Source of the DNA: Sphaerotilus natans
Lineage (GTDB): Bacteria > Pseudomonadota > Gammaproteobacteria > Burkholderiales > Burkholderiaceae_C
Direction of reading: 5' to 3'
Assembly: GCF_900156335.1 (NCBI RefSeq)
Contig: NZ_FTMZ01000001.1
Location: 302,664-366,663, forward strand
DNA: 64,000 bases
Shown: piece after piece, positions 14,733 through 23,233 of the stretch
Layout of the letters: every line of letters starts with the position of its first letter
Numbering within the stretch: position 1 is the first letter of the stretch
The notes under the pieces: model-generated
The model's input: only the letters and a program-made list of their open reading frames with translations
The model's database searches: none
Told to the model about the DNA's origin: nothing
Position numbers and translations under genes: made by a program

Positions 14733-15406
14733 TGTCGGTGTCGATCATGACTCACGAGCAGCTGCGGCGGCAGAGCCGTGTGCCTGTCAGCCTGTCGGCA
14801 TACCAGCGGCCGAGCACGCCCGAATGGGTTGCCGCGAAAGTGGCTCAGGCTCGGTACTTTGGCCAGCGCAAGGAGTGGCTGCAGCGCCTGCGCCTGCGGA
14901 TCAGATCGGTCCGCCGGCATGGTCGGTCTGTGGCTGGTCGCATCGTGATCTGCCCTGTCACTTTCGCCGTCGATTGCGCGGTCACGGCTGCGTGCCGTGC
15001 CTTGAGCACTGCAGATGGCGAGCGAGATGACTACCTGGTCGGGCAGATGCTGCGTGTGTGTGGCCTGGCCGTCTCGTGTGCTGAGGGCCTGGAAGTCTCA
15101 GCCGAAGAAGAGCCCGACATCGATCGGGCGCTGACCGGATCGCTTGATGCCCTGATGGCGATGCACAAGGGGGGCATGCGGTGGAGTCATGCGCTTGCTG
15201 CTGATCCGCTGGTCGCTGCAGACATGGTGATCGGCCTGGCGAGGTTCCGGGCGCGAAACGTGGTCTGGTCTGCCCTGGTTCGATCTGCCGCGGCGCTGCG
15301 GCACGGGGGGCGTCGCGCTGCCCGCGAGAGCCTGATCGGTCGGACCGACACGCTGATGGTGGAGCTGCAGAAGCGCCGGGACCGTGTGGGGAGGGCGCAG
15401 CGATGA
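14732..15406 (+). CDS. Hypothetical helical protein
   Basis: The protein is 224 residues. ATG 14732 directly overlaps the previous TGA; a GTG three bases earlier is equally possible. It is rich in Arg and Ala helices (WLQRLRLRIRSVRRHGRSVAG and VVWSALVRSAAALRHGGRRAARE) with a hydrophobic stretch IVICPVTFAVDCAVTAACRAL that is not clearly a membrane segment. No family recognised. Confidence 0.55.
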   Translation: MSVSIMTHEQLRRQSRVPVSLSAYQRPSTPEWVAAKVAQARYFGQRKEWLQRLRLRIRSVRRHGRSVAGRIVICPVTFAVDCAVTAACRALSTADGERDDYLVGQMLRVCGLAVSCAEGLEVSAEEEPDIDRALTGSLDALMAMHKGGMRWSHALAADPLVAADMVIGLARFRARNVVWSALVRSAAALRHGGRRAARESLIGRTDTLMVELQKRRDRVGRAQR

Positions 15407-15717
15407 TGACGGCAGCAGAGCGTGAGGTCGCGCTCCAGAAGATGCGAGAGCTGAGCGACGCCTTCTACCAGCATGCGATCAGGATCGGCGTGCACCCGTT
15501 CATCGAGTTCACCGGGGTCATGAACGAGTACATCAAGTGCGCCCATGAGGCGCACGACGCCGGCATCGACTTCTCGGAGTGCAACACCCACAGCGGCGTG
15601 TCCCTGCCAATGCCGGGCTTCAGCGTGGACTACGTGAACGAGAAGCTGGAATGCATCTTCACCGGCCGCAGCGTCATGCGTGCCGAGGCTGGTCAGGAGG
15701 TGCGGCATGGCGACTGA
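15403..15717 (+). CDS. Hypothetical protein
   Basis: The protein is 104 residues, overlapping its neighbours by 4 and 11 bases. The sequence (REVALQKMRELSDAFYQHAIRIGVHPFIEFTGVMNEYIKCAHEAHDAGIDF) resembles small phage proteins of unknown role, with a conserved-looking HPFIEF core. Soluble and acidic. Confidence 0.6.
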   Translation: MMTAAEREVALQKMRELSDAFYQHAIRIGVHPFIEFTGVMNEYIKCAHEAHDAGIDFSECNTHSGVSLPMPGFSVDYVNEKLECIFTGRSVMRAEAGQEVRHGD

Positions 15718-16078
15718 GCGTGCGGTGCGCCGCCGGAAGGGTGTCGCAGAGATCGATCCCCCCGTCGGGGTCGATGAACTCGCCGGCATGTTGCGGCGGA
15801 TGGTGACTCGCTTGCGCGAGTTCGGCGGGTCCGACCTGAGTGATGAGGCTGATGACCTGCTTGATCGGTTGGCTCGCGCGAAGCGGCGCCAGCGCGGGGT
15901 GCTGGCGTCTGAGCTGATCCCGGTCGATGTAGCCCGGCGTGGTCGCGTCGTGTCCGAGCACCTGCGGATGCTGGCTGAGGAGCTTGACGGGTTCCTGGCG
16001 CTGCCCGCCAAGGATCTGGTCGCCGAGGTCCGGGGCGAGCTGGTGGAGATCCGGAACACCCTTCGGGGGGATGTATGA
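15707..16078 (+). CDS. Hypothetical helical protein
   Basis: The protein is 123 residues, with a good AGGAGG site before ATG 15707. It is predominantly amphipathic helix (VDELAGMLRRMVTRLREFGG, EADDLLDRLARAKRRQRG, VSEHLRMLAEELDGFL). It may oligomerise. No function recognised. Confidence 0.55.
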   Translation: MATERAVRRRKGVAEIDPPVGVDELAGMLRRMVTRLREFGGSDLSDEADDLLDRLARAKRRQRGVLASELIPVDVARRGRVVSEHLRMLAEELDGFLALPAKDLVAEVRGELVEIRNTLRGDV

Positions 16079-16719
16079 GCGTGCGGCCGGATACCAAGCT
16101 GGCCGGCGAAGAGCTGGCGGACTTGAACGCGGCGATCTACGGCCGACAGCCGCAGCGTGCGGTGCCTGCGCCGAAGGGTGTTGCTGCGCCTGTCTGGTAC
16201 GGCCGGCATGAGGCCATGCCCGACAGCGCTCGATCGGTGTGGGTGATGCTTTTCGCGGGGCCTGTCTCGAACCCGACTCATCCGGGCTATCCGGGGATCC
16301 CGTGGGTGGAGGTGTCGCGACGGCTGTACTCCGGTGACACCCCGCTGCCCGCCTTCGAGTGCGAGCTGGTGCAGACAGGATCGGTCATCGCCTGGTCGGA
16401 TGAGATGGTCTCGCCGCGGCCTGACCGGCAGGCCATGCAAGAGGCCGGGATTCACCCGGCTCCGTGCCAGCGGTTCTGCGAGGGCGCTGCGGTGCGCATC
16501 GAGCGTCGTCGGCATGCCGCGGAGGTGCACCAGATGCGCCGCGCCGTCGTGGCTGGTCAGGACGCCCTGGCGGCGTCATCCAGCCTGTGCCAGCGCATCG
16601 TGAGCGCCGCAAGGGAGATGCTGAAGTGGGACGGTGGCCGGGGCTCATCCGGCTGGAGTGCGCTGGACTGGAGCCGAGCCCGAGACGAGCTTTTGACCGA
16701 GATCGGAGACATCAAGTGA
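16075..16719 (+). CDS. Hypothetical protein
   Basis: The protein is 214 residues, overlapping the previous stop (ATGA) and the next GTG. The middle (SVWVMLFAGPVSNPTHPGYPGIPWVEVSRRL, then PLPAFECELVQTGSVIAW) is a beta-rich segment and the C-terminus is helical. No family recognised. Confidence 0.55.
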   Translation: MSVRPDTKLAGEELADLNAAIYGRQPQRAVPAPKGVAAPVWYGRHEAMPDSARSVWVMLFAGPVSNPTHPGYPGIPWVEVSRRLYSGDTPLPAFECELVQTGSVIAWSDEMVSPRPDRQAMQEAGIHPAPCQRFCEGAAVRIERRRHAAEVHQMRRAVVAGQDALAASSSLCQRIVSAAREMLKWDGGRGSSGWSALDWSRARDELLTEIGDIK

Positions 16720-17000
16720 GTGAGTCGGAAATGGATGCAGTCATCGCGGCTGATGCCCGGTTGGAGGCCGATGCCGAGGACTTGGGCTGTGAGGCGTACC
16801 TGATCCGCCGAGGTGATGACGTGGACATCGTGAGCCGTGACGGGAAGGTGGTCTACGCCACCGTCCCAGGCGAGGGGATGACGGCGAACACGATCCTGGC
16901 TGCTGTGCGCGCCTACAGCGCCGGCTTCGAGTCGGGAAAGGTGCACGGGTACAGCCTGTGCAAAGAGAACCTGCGCCGCGCGCTGGGCATTGCGGAGTGA
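16716..17000 (+). CDS. Small acidic hypothetical protein
   Basis: The protein is 94 residues from GTG 16716 (GGAGA upstream, overlapping the previous stop). It contains EDLGCEAYLIRRGDDVDIVSRDGKVVYATV and TANTILAAVRAYSAGFESGKVHG, a compact alpha/beta pattern seen in small phage proteins. No function recognised. Confidence 0.5.
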   Translation: MSESEMDAVIAADARLEADAEDLGCEAYLIRRGDDVDIVSRDGKVVYATVPGEGMTANTILAAVRAYSAGFESGKVHGYSLCKENLRRALGIAE

Positions 17001-17008
17001 GAGCGAAC

Positions 17009-17452
17009 ATGAGCAACGAGAAGACCGAAGAGAAGACCGACGGTGCCGCTGGCGCCGATACGACAAGTGCAGTCGTGGTGACTGGCCTGGAGCAACTGCG
17101 AGTCGCCCCGAATGGGCAGCACAACGCCGTGGACATCGGCCGAGGGATCTACGAAGAGCTGAACCTGCGCGTGTTCGCGTCCATTCGTCAGGCCATCGTC
17201 AATGCCGCCGTCGCGATTGGAAGGCGAGAGCTGGGCGGCTACCCGAACGAGGCCATGCGGCAGATTCAGACAGGCTTTCTCCTGGCTGCAGCGGATGCCA
17301 TGGAGCGCGATCACGGAAAGATCGATGTCGAATCCGATGAAGCACGGCATCTGCTCGCCACCCTGTTCGGCGCCACGCTTGGGCCTCTCAGCGCGCCCGA
17401 CGCCGCCGCTCCAGAAGCCATGGGCCGAGATGGCTCTGAAACCCTGCATTGA
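17009..17452 (+). CDS. Hypothetical protein
   Basis: The protein is 147 residues from ATG 17009. A charged Thr/Glu/Lys start is followed by helices (GRGIYEELNLRVFASIRQAIVNAAVAIGRRELGG, MRQIQTGFLLAAADAMERD). Soluble and helical; no family recognised. Confidence 0.5.
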   Translation: MSNEKTEEKTDGAAGADTTSAVVVTGLEQLRVAPNGQHNAVDIGRGIYEELNLRVFASIRQAIVNAAVAIGRRELGGYPNEAMRQIQTGFLLAAADAMERDHGKIDVESDEARHLLATLFGATLGPLSAPDAAAPEAMGRDGSETLH

Positions 17453-17461
17453 GGAGGCGTG

Positions 17462-17842
17462 ATGTCCTATCAATCCAAGCTCAAGGCGACATTGCAGGCC
17501 GCCAAGGATCATGCTGCACAGCACCTGGTCGAGTGCGCAGTGGAGGTCGTTGAATGGCAGGACACCGGCATCCTGAAGCCCGGCCGCGTTCGTGAGGTGG
17601 CCGCCATAATCGAGCCCGTCAGCGAGACGAGCCATGGTGCGTTGGCATCGGCCGAGATGTTTGTCGAGCGTGCGGCTCTTGAGGCGGTCATCCGCCCTGC
17701 GGCGGTTCCGGATGACGCTGAGGTAGACGCGCGAATCGATGCAGTCCTGAGGGCGTCAGGATCTGCACTGCATCACTACAGCATGGCCAAGACGCGGGAG
17801 GACATGCGGGCGGCGATGCGGGCGGCGATGATGCGGATCTGA
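17462..17842 (+). CDS. Hypothetical protein
   Basis: The protein is 126 residues from ATG 17462 behind an AGGAGG site. It is an alpha-helical, acidic protein ending in Met/Arg-rich helix (REDMRAAMRAAMMRI). It is separated from the next start by one base. No family recognised. Confidence 0.5.
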   Translation: MSYQSKLKATLQAAKDHAAQHLVECAVEVVEWQDTGILKPGRVREVAAIIEPVSETSHGALASAEMFVERAALEAVIRPAAVPDDAEVDARIDAVLRASGSALHHYSMAKTREDMRAAMRAAMMRI

Positions 17843-17843
17843 C

Positions 17844-18212
17844 ATGGCTGCGCTTCACGATCACGTCGATCCGACGAAGGATCACAGTCGGGTGTCGCCT
17901 GAGGGCCGCAAGATCGGCGAGATGATCGCCGACCGCTTCGATCGGGCTCAGGCGATCCTGGCAGATCAGGGCGAGCCAGATGACGAGCGCTGCAAGAGCT
18001 GCGCTGGGCGCCGCGGCACGGTGCCGAACGGTTGTCTCGTGACGATGGCCGACCTGACGAAGGCTCTGATCGAGCGAGTGCCGTTCCTCTGTCATCAGCA
18101 CGACAAGCGCGGGGAACCATGTCATGCGTGGTACGCCATCGCTGCCACCACGAAGTCACCGCCGCCTGGCACTACGGTGCCGTGGGACTTTTCGCCGCCG
18201 GACGCTGATTGA
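17844..18212 (+). CDS. Cys-containing hypothetical protein
   Basis: The protein is 122 residues. CKSCAGRRGTVPNGC and later FLCHQHDKRGEPCHAW give enough Cys/His ligands for a zinc site. It is the last rightward gene before a long inverted repeat and the oppositely oriented restriction-modification gene. No function recognised. Confidence 0.55.
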   Translation: MAALHDHVDPTKDHSRVSPEGRKIGEMIADRFDRAQAILADQGEPDDERCKSCAGRRGTVPNGCLVTMADLTKALIERVPFLCHQHDKRGEPCHAWYAIAATTKSPPPGTTVPWDFSPPDAD

Positions 18213-18261
18213 GTCGATGGATGTCGGGCAGGTCTAGGCTTGCCCGGTGGCTTCTGAGCCT

Positions 18262-18299
18262 CAGGGGGGTTTTCATGAAAGAAAATGAAAACCCCCCTG
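18262..18299. terminator. Bidirectional terminator / 15-bp perfect inverted repeat
   Basis: CAGGGGGGTTTTCAT (18262-18276) and ATGAAAACCCCCCTG (18285-18299) are perfect complements around an 8-nt A/G loop. It lies between convergent genes, and the GGGGGG-TTTT layout works in both directions. Confidence 0.75.
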
Positions 18300-18312
18300 T
18301 GCCGTTTCAGCC

Positions 18313-21225
18313 TCACACCTTCGCGGTGCGCTCGCGGTTCAGCACCAGCAGCCGGCGCAGGATCTCGTCATCGGTCAGCGTCGCGCCATCCGTCCAGCCG
18401 TAGGCCGTGGCCACGGCCGCATCCAGATCCGCATGCGCCTTCGTCAACCAGGCCGGCGGGGCGTTGTAGAGGTGGGTCAGCGTGCGCTTGGCCAGCTCCT
18501 TCTCGTGGCCGGGCTTGGCGACGATTCGGTCGGGGTACGGCGAGTGCGCCATGCCCAGCGGCGTCACCTCGGGCACGCGGTCGCACCACTCGGGCGGGTT
18601 CAGCCAGCGCTCGCGCAGGTCGTTGAGCCGCTTGGCGGCGCGCGCGATGGCCTCGGCCCGCGGGCGCACCTCGGCCGGCAGGTCGGCCGGGATCACCGTG
18701 CCGTCGGCCAGCGTCTCGGTGCGCTGGTGCGCGGTGTCGGCAGGCGTCAGGCCGGCGGGGAATGGGAAGGTCTCGAACGTCGTGCTGGGCGTGTAGCGCG
18801 GGTCGTTGCCCTTACCCATCCAGGTGCAGAGCTTGAGCGACCACAGCTCATGGAATCGGCTGTGCAGGATGCCGAAGGTGGCATCGTCGGAGCGGGGCAT
18901 GACGACCAAGTTCTTGTCCGGCAGAACAGGCGGCACCAGCCAAGCAAAGACCCGATGTTTTGAAACTTCTGGCGTCACGAGGTAGCGGGACGACCCGTCA
19001 ATGCGGCGGCGCATTTCAGGGCGTGGTCGCCACAGGCGCCACCAGTCGCGGCGCAGCGCCTCCACGGTGTTTTCCTGGCGAACGGGCTTGATCGTGTGCT
19101 CGGCGTACTCAAAGGGTGCCTCGAACAGCGCAGCGTCTGCTTCCGGCATCTCCCATCCGAAGTCAATGACCCACATGTCGCGGCTGCGACGGGTCGTGTC
19201 CATGCCATTACGGTAGGGCGCCAGAACGGCAGCATTGGATTTGCCGTTCGGATTGGATGGCAGTGAAAGCCATTGCCGAGCCTGCTCCCCTGGCACATCA
19301 AACGGCCCCGTCTTCTGGATGCCATTGAAAGCGCCGAGCGTGTTTTCTGCCAAGGCACGGGCCTGAGTCAAATCCAGGGCATCAGCGCTGCCCGTGCTGG
19401 CCGACAAGTCTGCCGTGATGGCCTCGACCCCTTGGCCATCAAGCCGGCATTCGCCCTGAGCATGACCGAAGGCCGTCAGCGACACCCGCACGGCCGCGCC
19501 GTTGTTCACCCATTCCTCATCCGCCCACGCGGCGAAGATGCGGGTCGTCGTGCAGATGCGGTCGAGCACCTCGCGGTTCTTGCCTCCGCGCACCGAGTTG
19601 GTGGAGACGAAGCCCGCGCGCTGCAGCGTGCCCGCCTCGATCAGCGCGCGCGCCTTCTCGAACCAGTAGCACACCAGATCGGCGCCGCCCGGCACGCGGC
19701 CCTTGTAGAGCGCGCGCAGGCGCTCGGTGTACTCGCCCCCCAGCTCGGCGCGCATCTTCTTGTCGCCGACGAAAGGCGGGTTGCCGATGATGGCCTCGGC
19801 CGCCGGCCACGCCGTTTCGCTGCCGTCGGCGTTGATCAGCGCGTCACGGCATTCGATGTGGTGGAGCGTCTGCAGCACCGGGTCGGTGTTGAAGGCATAG
19901 CCGTGCTGGATGCGCCACTGCAGCTCGCCGATCCAGACCGTGACTCGCGCCAGCTCGGCCGCGTACTCGTTGATCTCGACGCCCAGCACGTTGTGCGGGC
20001 CGGTCACGTCGTGCTGACGCTCCAGGCCCAGCGCCTCGGCCTCCAGGTTCACCTGATGCTCCACGTCCTTGAGCGTCTTCAGCGTCAGGTACAGGAAGTT
20101 GCCGCTGCCGCAGGCCGGATCGAGCGCGCGGAAGGTGCGCAGGCGCTCCAGGAAGCCGATGAAGGCGGCCTGCGCGTCACGGTAGGCCTTGTCGCCGTGC
20201 TTCTTGCTGCGCGCCAGCGCAGCGGCGATGGTGTCGCGCACCGTGCCCCACTCGGACAGCAGCGGCTGCTTCACGACCGGATCGACCAGCCGCAGGATCG
20301 TGGCCGGGTCGGTGTAGTGGGCGCCGAGCTGGCTGCGCTTGCTGGGGTCCAGGCCGCGCTCGAACAGCGTGCCGAAGATGCTCGGGTCGATCGCGCTCCA
20401 GTCCAGGCTGCTGGCCTTCTGCAGCGCGGCGACATCCTCGGTGGACAGGGGCGGTACCTCCACATCCTTGAACAGCCCACCGTTGAACCACGGGATGTCA
20501 TCGACGCCGAACAGGCCGCCGTCGCGCATGGTTTCCAGCAGCGACTGAAGCTGCGTGCGAAGCCGGTCCGGCGCGATGCGCACGCCCACCAGGCGCTCGA
20601 ACAGCCGCGAGGGCAGCAGCCCCACATCCTCCGAGAAGAAGCAGAACAGGCACTGCGTCAGGAAGTGGCTCACCTTGGCCGGCTCGATCCCGGCATCGCG
20701 CAGGCGCTTGGCGGTGCCGGCGAAGGCTTGCGCGGCCTCCTCGGTGATCTCGCGGCTGGTGCGGCCGGGCTTGAAGCGCTCCGGCGCGCTCCAGAGCTGC
20801 TTGAGCCGCGCCCGAACCTCGTCGCGCGCCAGATCCTCGATCGGGAAGACGTGGCGCTCGCTGGGCGTGCCGGTGAAGTGCGTGTGCACCTCGATGCGCA
20901 GCCGGTCGCTGACCACCAGCAAGGGCGGATTCTCCAGAGGGAGCGCGTACATCATCAGCTGCTGCAGCGCGCCGCCCAGATCCTTGCCGGGCGCCTTGTA
21001 CTCCCATGCGAAGTGGCCACGCAGCCAGACATCCGCATAGCCCTGCTTGGCCGCGCCCGTCTTGGTCAGACCGCGCTCGAAGCAGTAGCGGTCCGCATCG
21101 CCGGGTTCTTCCACGTCAAGGAGGCGGCACAGATCGATGAAGTGCGCCTGTGCGCCTTGGCGCTCGTTGAGCTTGAAGGCTGGCCCGCCGGCCGACCACT
21201 TGGTGATGAAGTCCCTGGGGTTCAT
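18313..21225 (-). CDS. MmeI-family (Type IIL) restriction-modification enzyme
   Basis: The protein is 970 residues. The N-terminus (PRDFITKWSAGGPAFKLNERQGAQAHFIDLCRLL) is that of MmeI-type proteins. A PD-(D/E)XK endonuclease motif, ADVWLRGHFAWEYK, gives D65, E75 and K77. Residues 301-305 (GAHYT), 369-376 (DPACGSGN, SAM-binding motif I) and 482-485 (NPPF, motif IV) define a gamma-class adenine methyltransferase, with a target-recognition domain behind (about 620-850). Nuclease and methylase in one chain act without partners, methylating one strand of a short site and cutting unmodified DNA. It is the only long minus-strand gene in the late region, between terminators, which suggests a late-acquired cargo gene. 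Confidence 0.85.
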   Translation of the reverse strand: MNPRDFITKWSAGGPAFKLNERQGAQAHFIDLCRLLDVEEPGDADRYCFERGLTKTGAAKQGYADVWLRGHFAWEYKAPGKDLGGALQQLMMYALPLENPPLLVVSDRLRIEVHTHFTGTPSERHVFPIEDLARDEVRARLKQLWSAPERFKPGRTSREITEEAAQAFAGTAKRLRDAGIEPAKVSHFLTQCLFCFFSEDVGLLPSRLFERLVGVRIAPDRLRTQLQSLLETMRDGGLFGVDDIPWFNGGLFKDVEVPPLSTEDVAALQKASSLDWSAIDPSIFGTLFERGLDPSKRSQLGAHYTDPATILRLVDPVVKQPLLSEWGTVRDTIAAALARSKKHGDKAYRDAQAAFIGFLERLRTFRALDPACGSGNFLYLTLKTLKDVEHQVNLEAEALGLERQHDVTGPHNVLGVEINEYAAELARVTVWIGELQWRIQHGYAFNTDPVLQTLHHIECRDALINADGSETAWPAAEAIIGNPPFVGDKKMRAELGGEYTERLRALYKGRVPGGADLVCYWFEKARALIEAGTLQRAGFVSTNSVRGGKNREVLDRICTTTRIFAAWADEEWVNNGAAVRVSLTAFGHAQGECRLDGQGVEAITADLSASTGSADALDLTQARALAENTLGAFNGIQKTGPFDVPGEQARQWLSLPSNPNGKSNAAVLAPYRNGMDTTRRSRDMWVIDFGWEMPEADAALFEAPFEYAEHTIKPVRQENTVEALRRDWWRLWRPRPEMRRRIDGSSRYLVTPEVSKHRVFAWLVPPVLPDKNLVVMPRSDDATFGILHSRFHELWSLKLCTWMGKGNDPRYTPSTTFETFPFPAGLTPADTAHQRTETLADGTVIPADLPAEVRPRAEAIARAAKRLNDLRERWLNPPEWCDRVPEVTPLGMAHSPYPDRIVAKPGHEKELAKRTLTHLYNAPPAWLTKAHADLDAAVATAYGWTDGATLTDDEILRRLLVLNRERTAKV

Positions 21226-21342
21226 GGTTCTCAGTCCTGTTGCTGCGACGAATTGTGGTTTGGTCGCTGGTCAGTCCTGAGGTTGAGCCGTGCTTTTCGT
21301 GACATATGCACGATTGCCGGTGCTACTGGCCGACATGGGGCG

Positions 21343-21376
21343 AAAAAAAGCCCCGTCCGAAAGGTCGGACCGGGGC
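21343..21376 (-). terminator. Intrinsic terminator on the minus strand
   Basis: On the minus strand GCCCCGGTCCGA / TCGGACGGGGC forms a near-perfect hairpin (21376-21350) followed by seven T residues. It lies upstream of the restriction-modification gene, where it would insulate that gene from leftward read-through; no minus-strand gene ends here. The remaining bases (21226-21342 and 21377-21497) hold the promoter area and a GGAAGCACG element at 21391-21400. Confidence 0.65.
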
Positions 21377-21497
21377 GAGTCCGCGGCGCGAAGCTGGAAG
21401 CACGCACAAGGGCGGCGCTGCGGGAGGCGGATTCTACGCGCAGGGTGCATCGGAAAGACCGGCCTTGCCCCGTGGGGGCGGAATCGAGAATCTGCCG

Positions 21498-21785
21498 ATG
21501 GCACAAGACGAGATCACGGACGACGACGTGCGGGAGATGCTGCAGCACTGGCTGGGGACTCCTGAGAACGGATACCTGGGGCAGCGCTACGGCAATGCGC
21601 TGCCCGAAGTGGTGCACGCGCCCATGCTGCTGGCCGGGACGATGGCCAACCACCAGATTGCGAAGCTGCGCCGGGACATCCCGTACTTCGATGCCGAGAC
21701 CGTTGACCTGTACCAGCACGACCTCCCGCCGTCCGGCCGGGTACTGGTCGTTGATGTTGGTGGCCGGCTTGAGATCCCCTACTGA
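21498..21785 (+). CDS. Small baseplate-associated protein
   Basis: The protein is 95 residues starting MAQDEITDDDVREMLQHWLGT. The motif YGNALPEVVHAPMLLAGTMANHQIAKLRRDIPYFD leads into a beta-rich tail. It overlaps the baseplate J-like gene by one base, so it is probably a baseplate or tail-morphogenesis component. No named family recognised. Confidence 0.55.
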   Translation: MAQDEITDDDVREMLQHWLGTPENGYLGQRYGNALPEVVHAPMLLAGTMANHQIAKLRRDIPYFDAETVDLYQHDLPPSGRVLVVDVGGRLEIPY

Positions 21786-23233
21786 TGGCAATCCACTACA
21801 CAGAATTCGAGGCCGCTGCGCTGCAGGCCGCCGCGGAGTACCCCGGCCTGGCACGTCGCATTCAGGTCGGAGATCCCCGAGTCCTGGCTGGCATGCGGGC
21901 GAACGCCATCATGTTGGCGATGCTGTCTCAGCAGATGGACCTATGCCTGTTCGAGTCTGCGGAGCGCGCGCGCGACACGACGGTCCTGGCTGACGCTGCC
22001 ATGCGAGGAATCCTGCCTCTGGCGCGGCCGGCGTCGGTCACGCTTGAGGTCACGAACCGGAGCAGCGCTCGATACATGCTGTCGCCTGGCCGGCGGCTGA
22101 TCGACCAGAAGGGGCGCACGTTCGTGGTCACGGGCTCGGTGAGCATCGATGTCGGCGCGTCGGGGCTGGTTGAGGCAACACAGCGCACCGAGCGCGTGGT
22201 GACGTTCACCGCATCGTCGGCGACTCGATACCAGCGCATCGAAGTGCCGACTGTGCCTGCGCAGCAGCTCGCCGGGCTGGAGGTGTGGCGGGTGCGCAGT
22301 GATGGCCGGGACGCATTCGAGTTCCGGCCGGACTACTGCAACACCGATGTCGGCGACTTCGGCTACACGGTGGAGGTGGATGAGCGGCGGCGCACATGGA
22401 TCCGGTTCGGCGCGGCCGGCTCTGTCGGGTATCAGGTCCAGCCTGGCGACCAGTTCGAGATCCGCGTCTTCGACTGCGAAGGGGCCGCGACTGGAGCGAG
22501 GGCCGGCGACGTGTTCACGTTCGAGTATTCGGAGGTCGAGACGGTCGATCCCTACATCAGCATGCGGCTGTACTCGGTGGATGACGTTGGCGCTGATGCT
22601 CCTGGGATGGGTGATCTGCGTGTGCTGACCCGCTACCCCTCTACCTATGACCACAACGCCGTCTATCTGGGGAACTTCCAGTACCTGATCAGGCGCTACC
22701 TGAGCACGGGCGTGCGTTTCCTGTCGTGCTGGAACGAGCAGATCGAGGAATCCGTTCGCGGCCCGAGCGAGGACAGCATCAACACCTTGTTCGTGGCCTG
22801 CCTGGTCAAGGACATGGCGCAGGCTGAGGTGCGCCAGCGTGTCGAGTCGATCATCAAGCGTGCCGACGACTCATACCGGATCAAGCATGTCAGTGCGGTG
22901 CTCACCCCAGTGCGCATGGCGATCACTGCCACTGTGCCGGCGGTGCACGACGAAGACGCTGTGAGAGCGCTCATCCGCAAGACCATCCTCGGTGCGTTCG
23001 GGGACGGCGCCGAGATGGTGTCTGTCGGCCTGCGCAACCAGATCCGCGAGACGGTCATCCATCGGCTGCTGCGTGAGTCCGTGCAGGAGCTGCGCGACAA
23101 CAGCGCGGACATCGCCGTGTCGATCGAGCTGCCTGACGAGATCATGCCCGAGCACTACCTGTACGTGACCTATGACAGCCTGACTGTCGGGGTGTCCAAG
23201 AACGATCATCGTCCGGGGCTCTGGAATGTCTGA
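21785..23233 (+). CDS. Baseplate wedge protein (J / T4 gp6-like)
   Basis: The protein is 482 residues. The N-terminal half is beta-rich (VTLEVTNRSSARYMLSPGRRLID, a baseplate_J-like signature with a G-R-x-L-x-D core). The C-terminal half carries AVLTPVRMAITATVPAVHDEDAVRALIRKTIL, the repeated domain of baseplate wedge proteins. It would form the wedge ring of a contractile tail. Its stop overlaps the tailspike start. Confidence 0.75.
   Translation: MAIHYTEFEAAALQAAAEYPGLARRIQVGDPRVLAGMRANAIMLAMLSQQMDLCLFESAERARDTTVLADAAMRGILPLARPASVTLEVTNRSSARYMLSPGRRLIDQKGRTFVVTGSVSIDVGASGLVEATQRTERVVTFTASSATRYQRIEVPTVPAQQLAGLEVWRVRSDGRDAFEFRPDYCNTDVGDFGYTVEVDERRRTWIRFGAAGSVGYQVQPGDQFEIRVFDCEGAATGARAGDVFTFEYSEVETVDPYISMRLYSVDDVGADAPGMGDLRVLTRYPSTYDHNAVYLGNFQYLIRRYLSTGVRFLSCWNEQIEESVRGPSEDSINTLFVACLVKDMAQAEVRQRVESIIKRADDSYRIKHVSAVLTPVRMAITATVPAVHDEDAVRALIRKTILGAFGDGAEMVSVGLRNQIRETVIHRLLRESVQELRDNSADIAVSIELPDEIMPEHYLYVTYDSLTVGVSKNDHRPGLWNV

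Noticed and set aside
19273..21993. Open frame of 906 codons on the plus strand
   Set aside because: It is the antisense shadow of the restriction-modification gene; composition is Arg/Gln/His-rich and no motif is present, while the minus-strand frame has clear nuclease and methyltransferase motifs.
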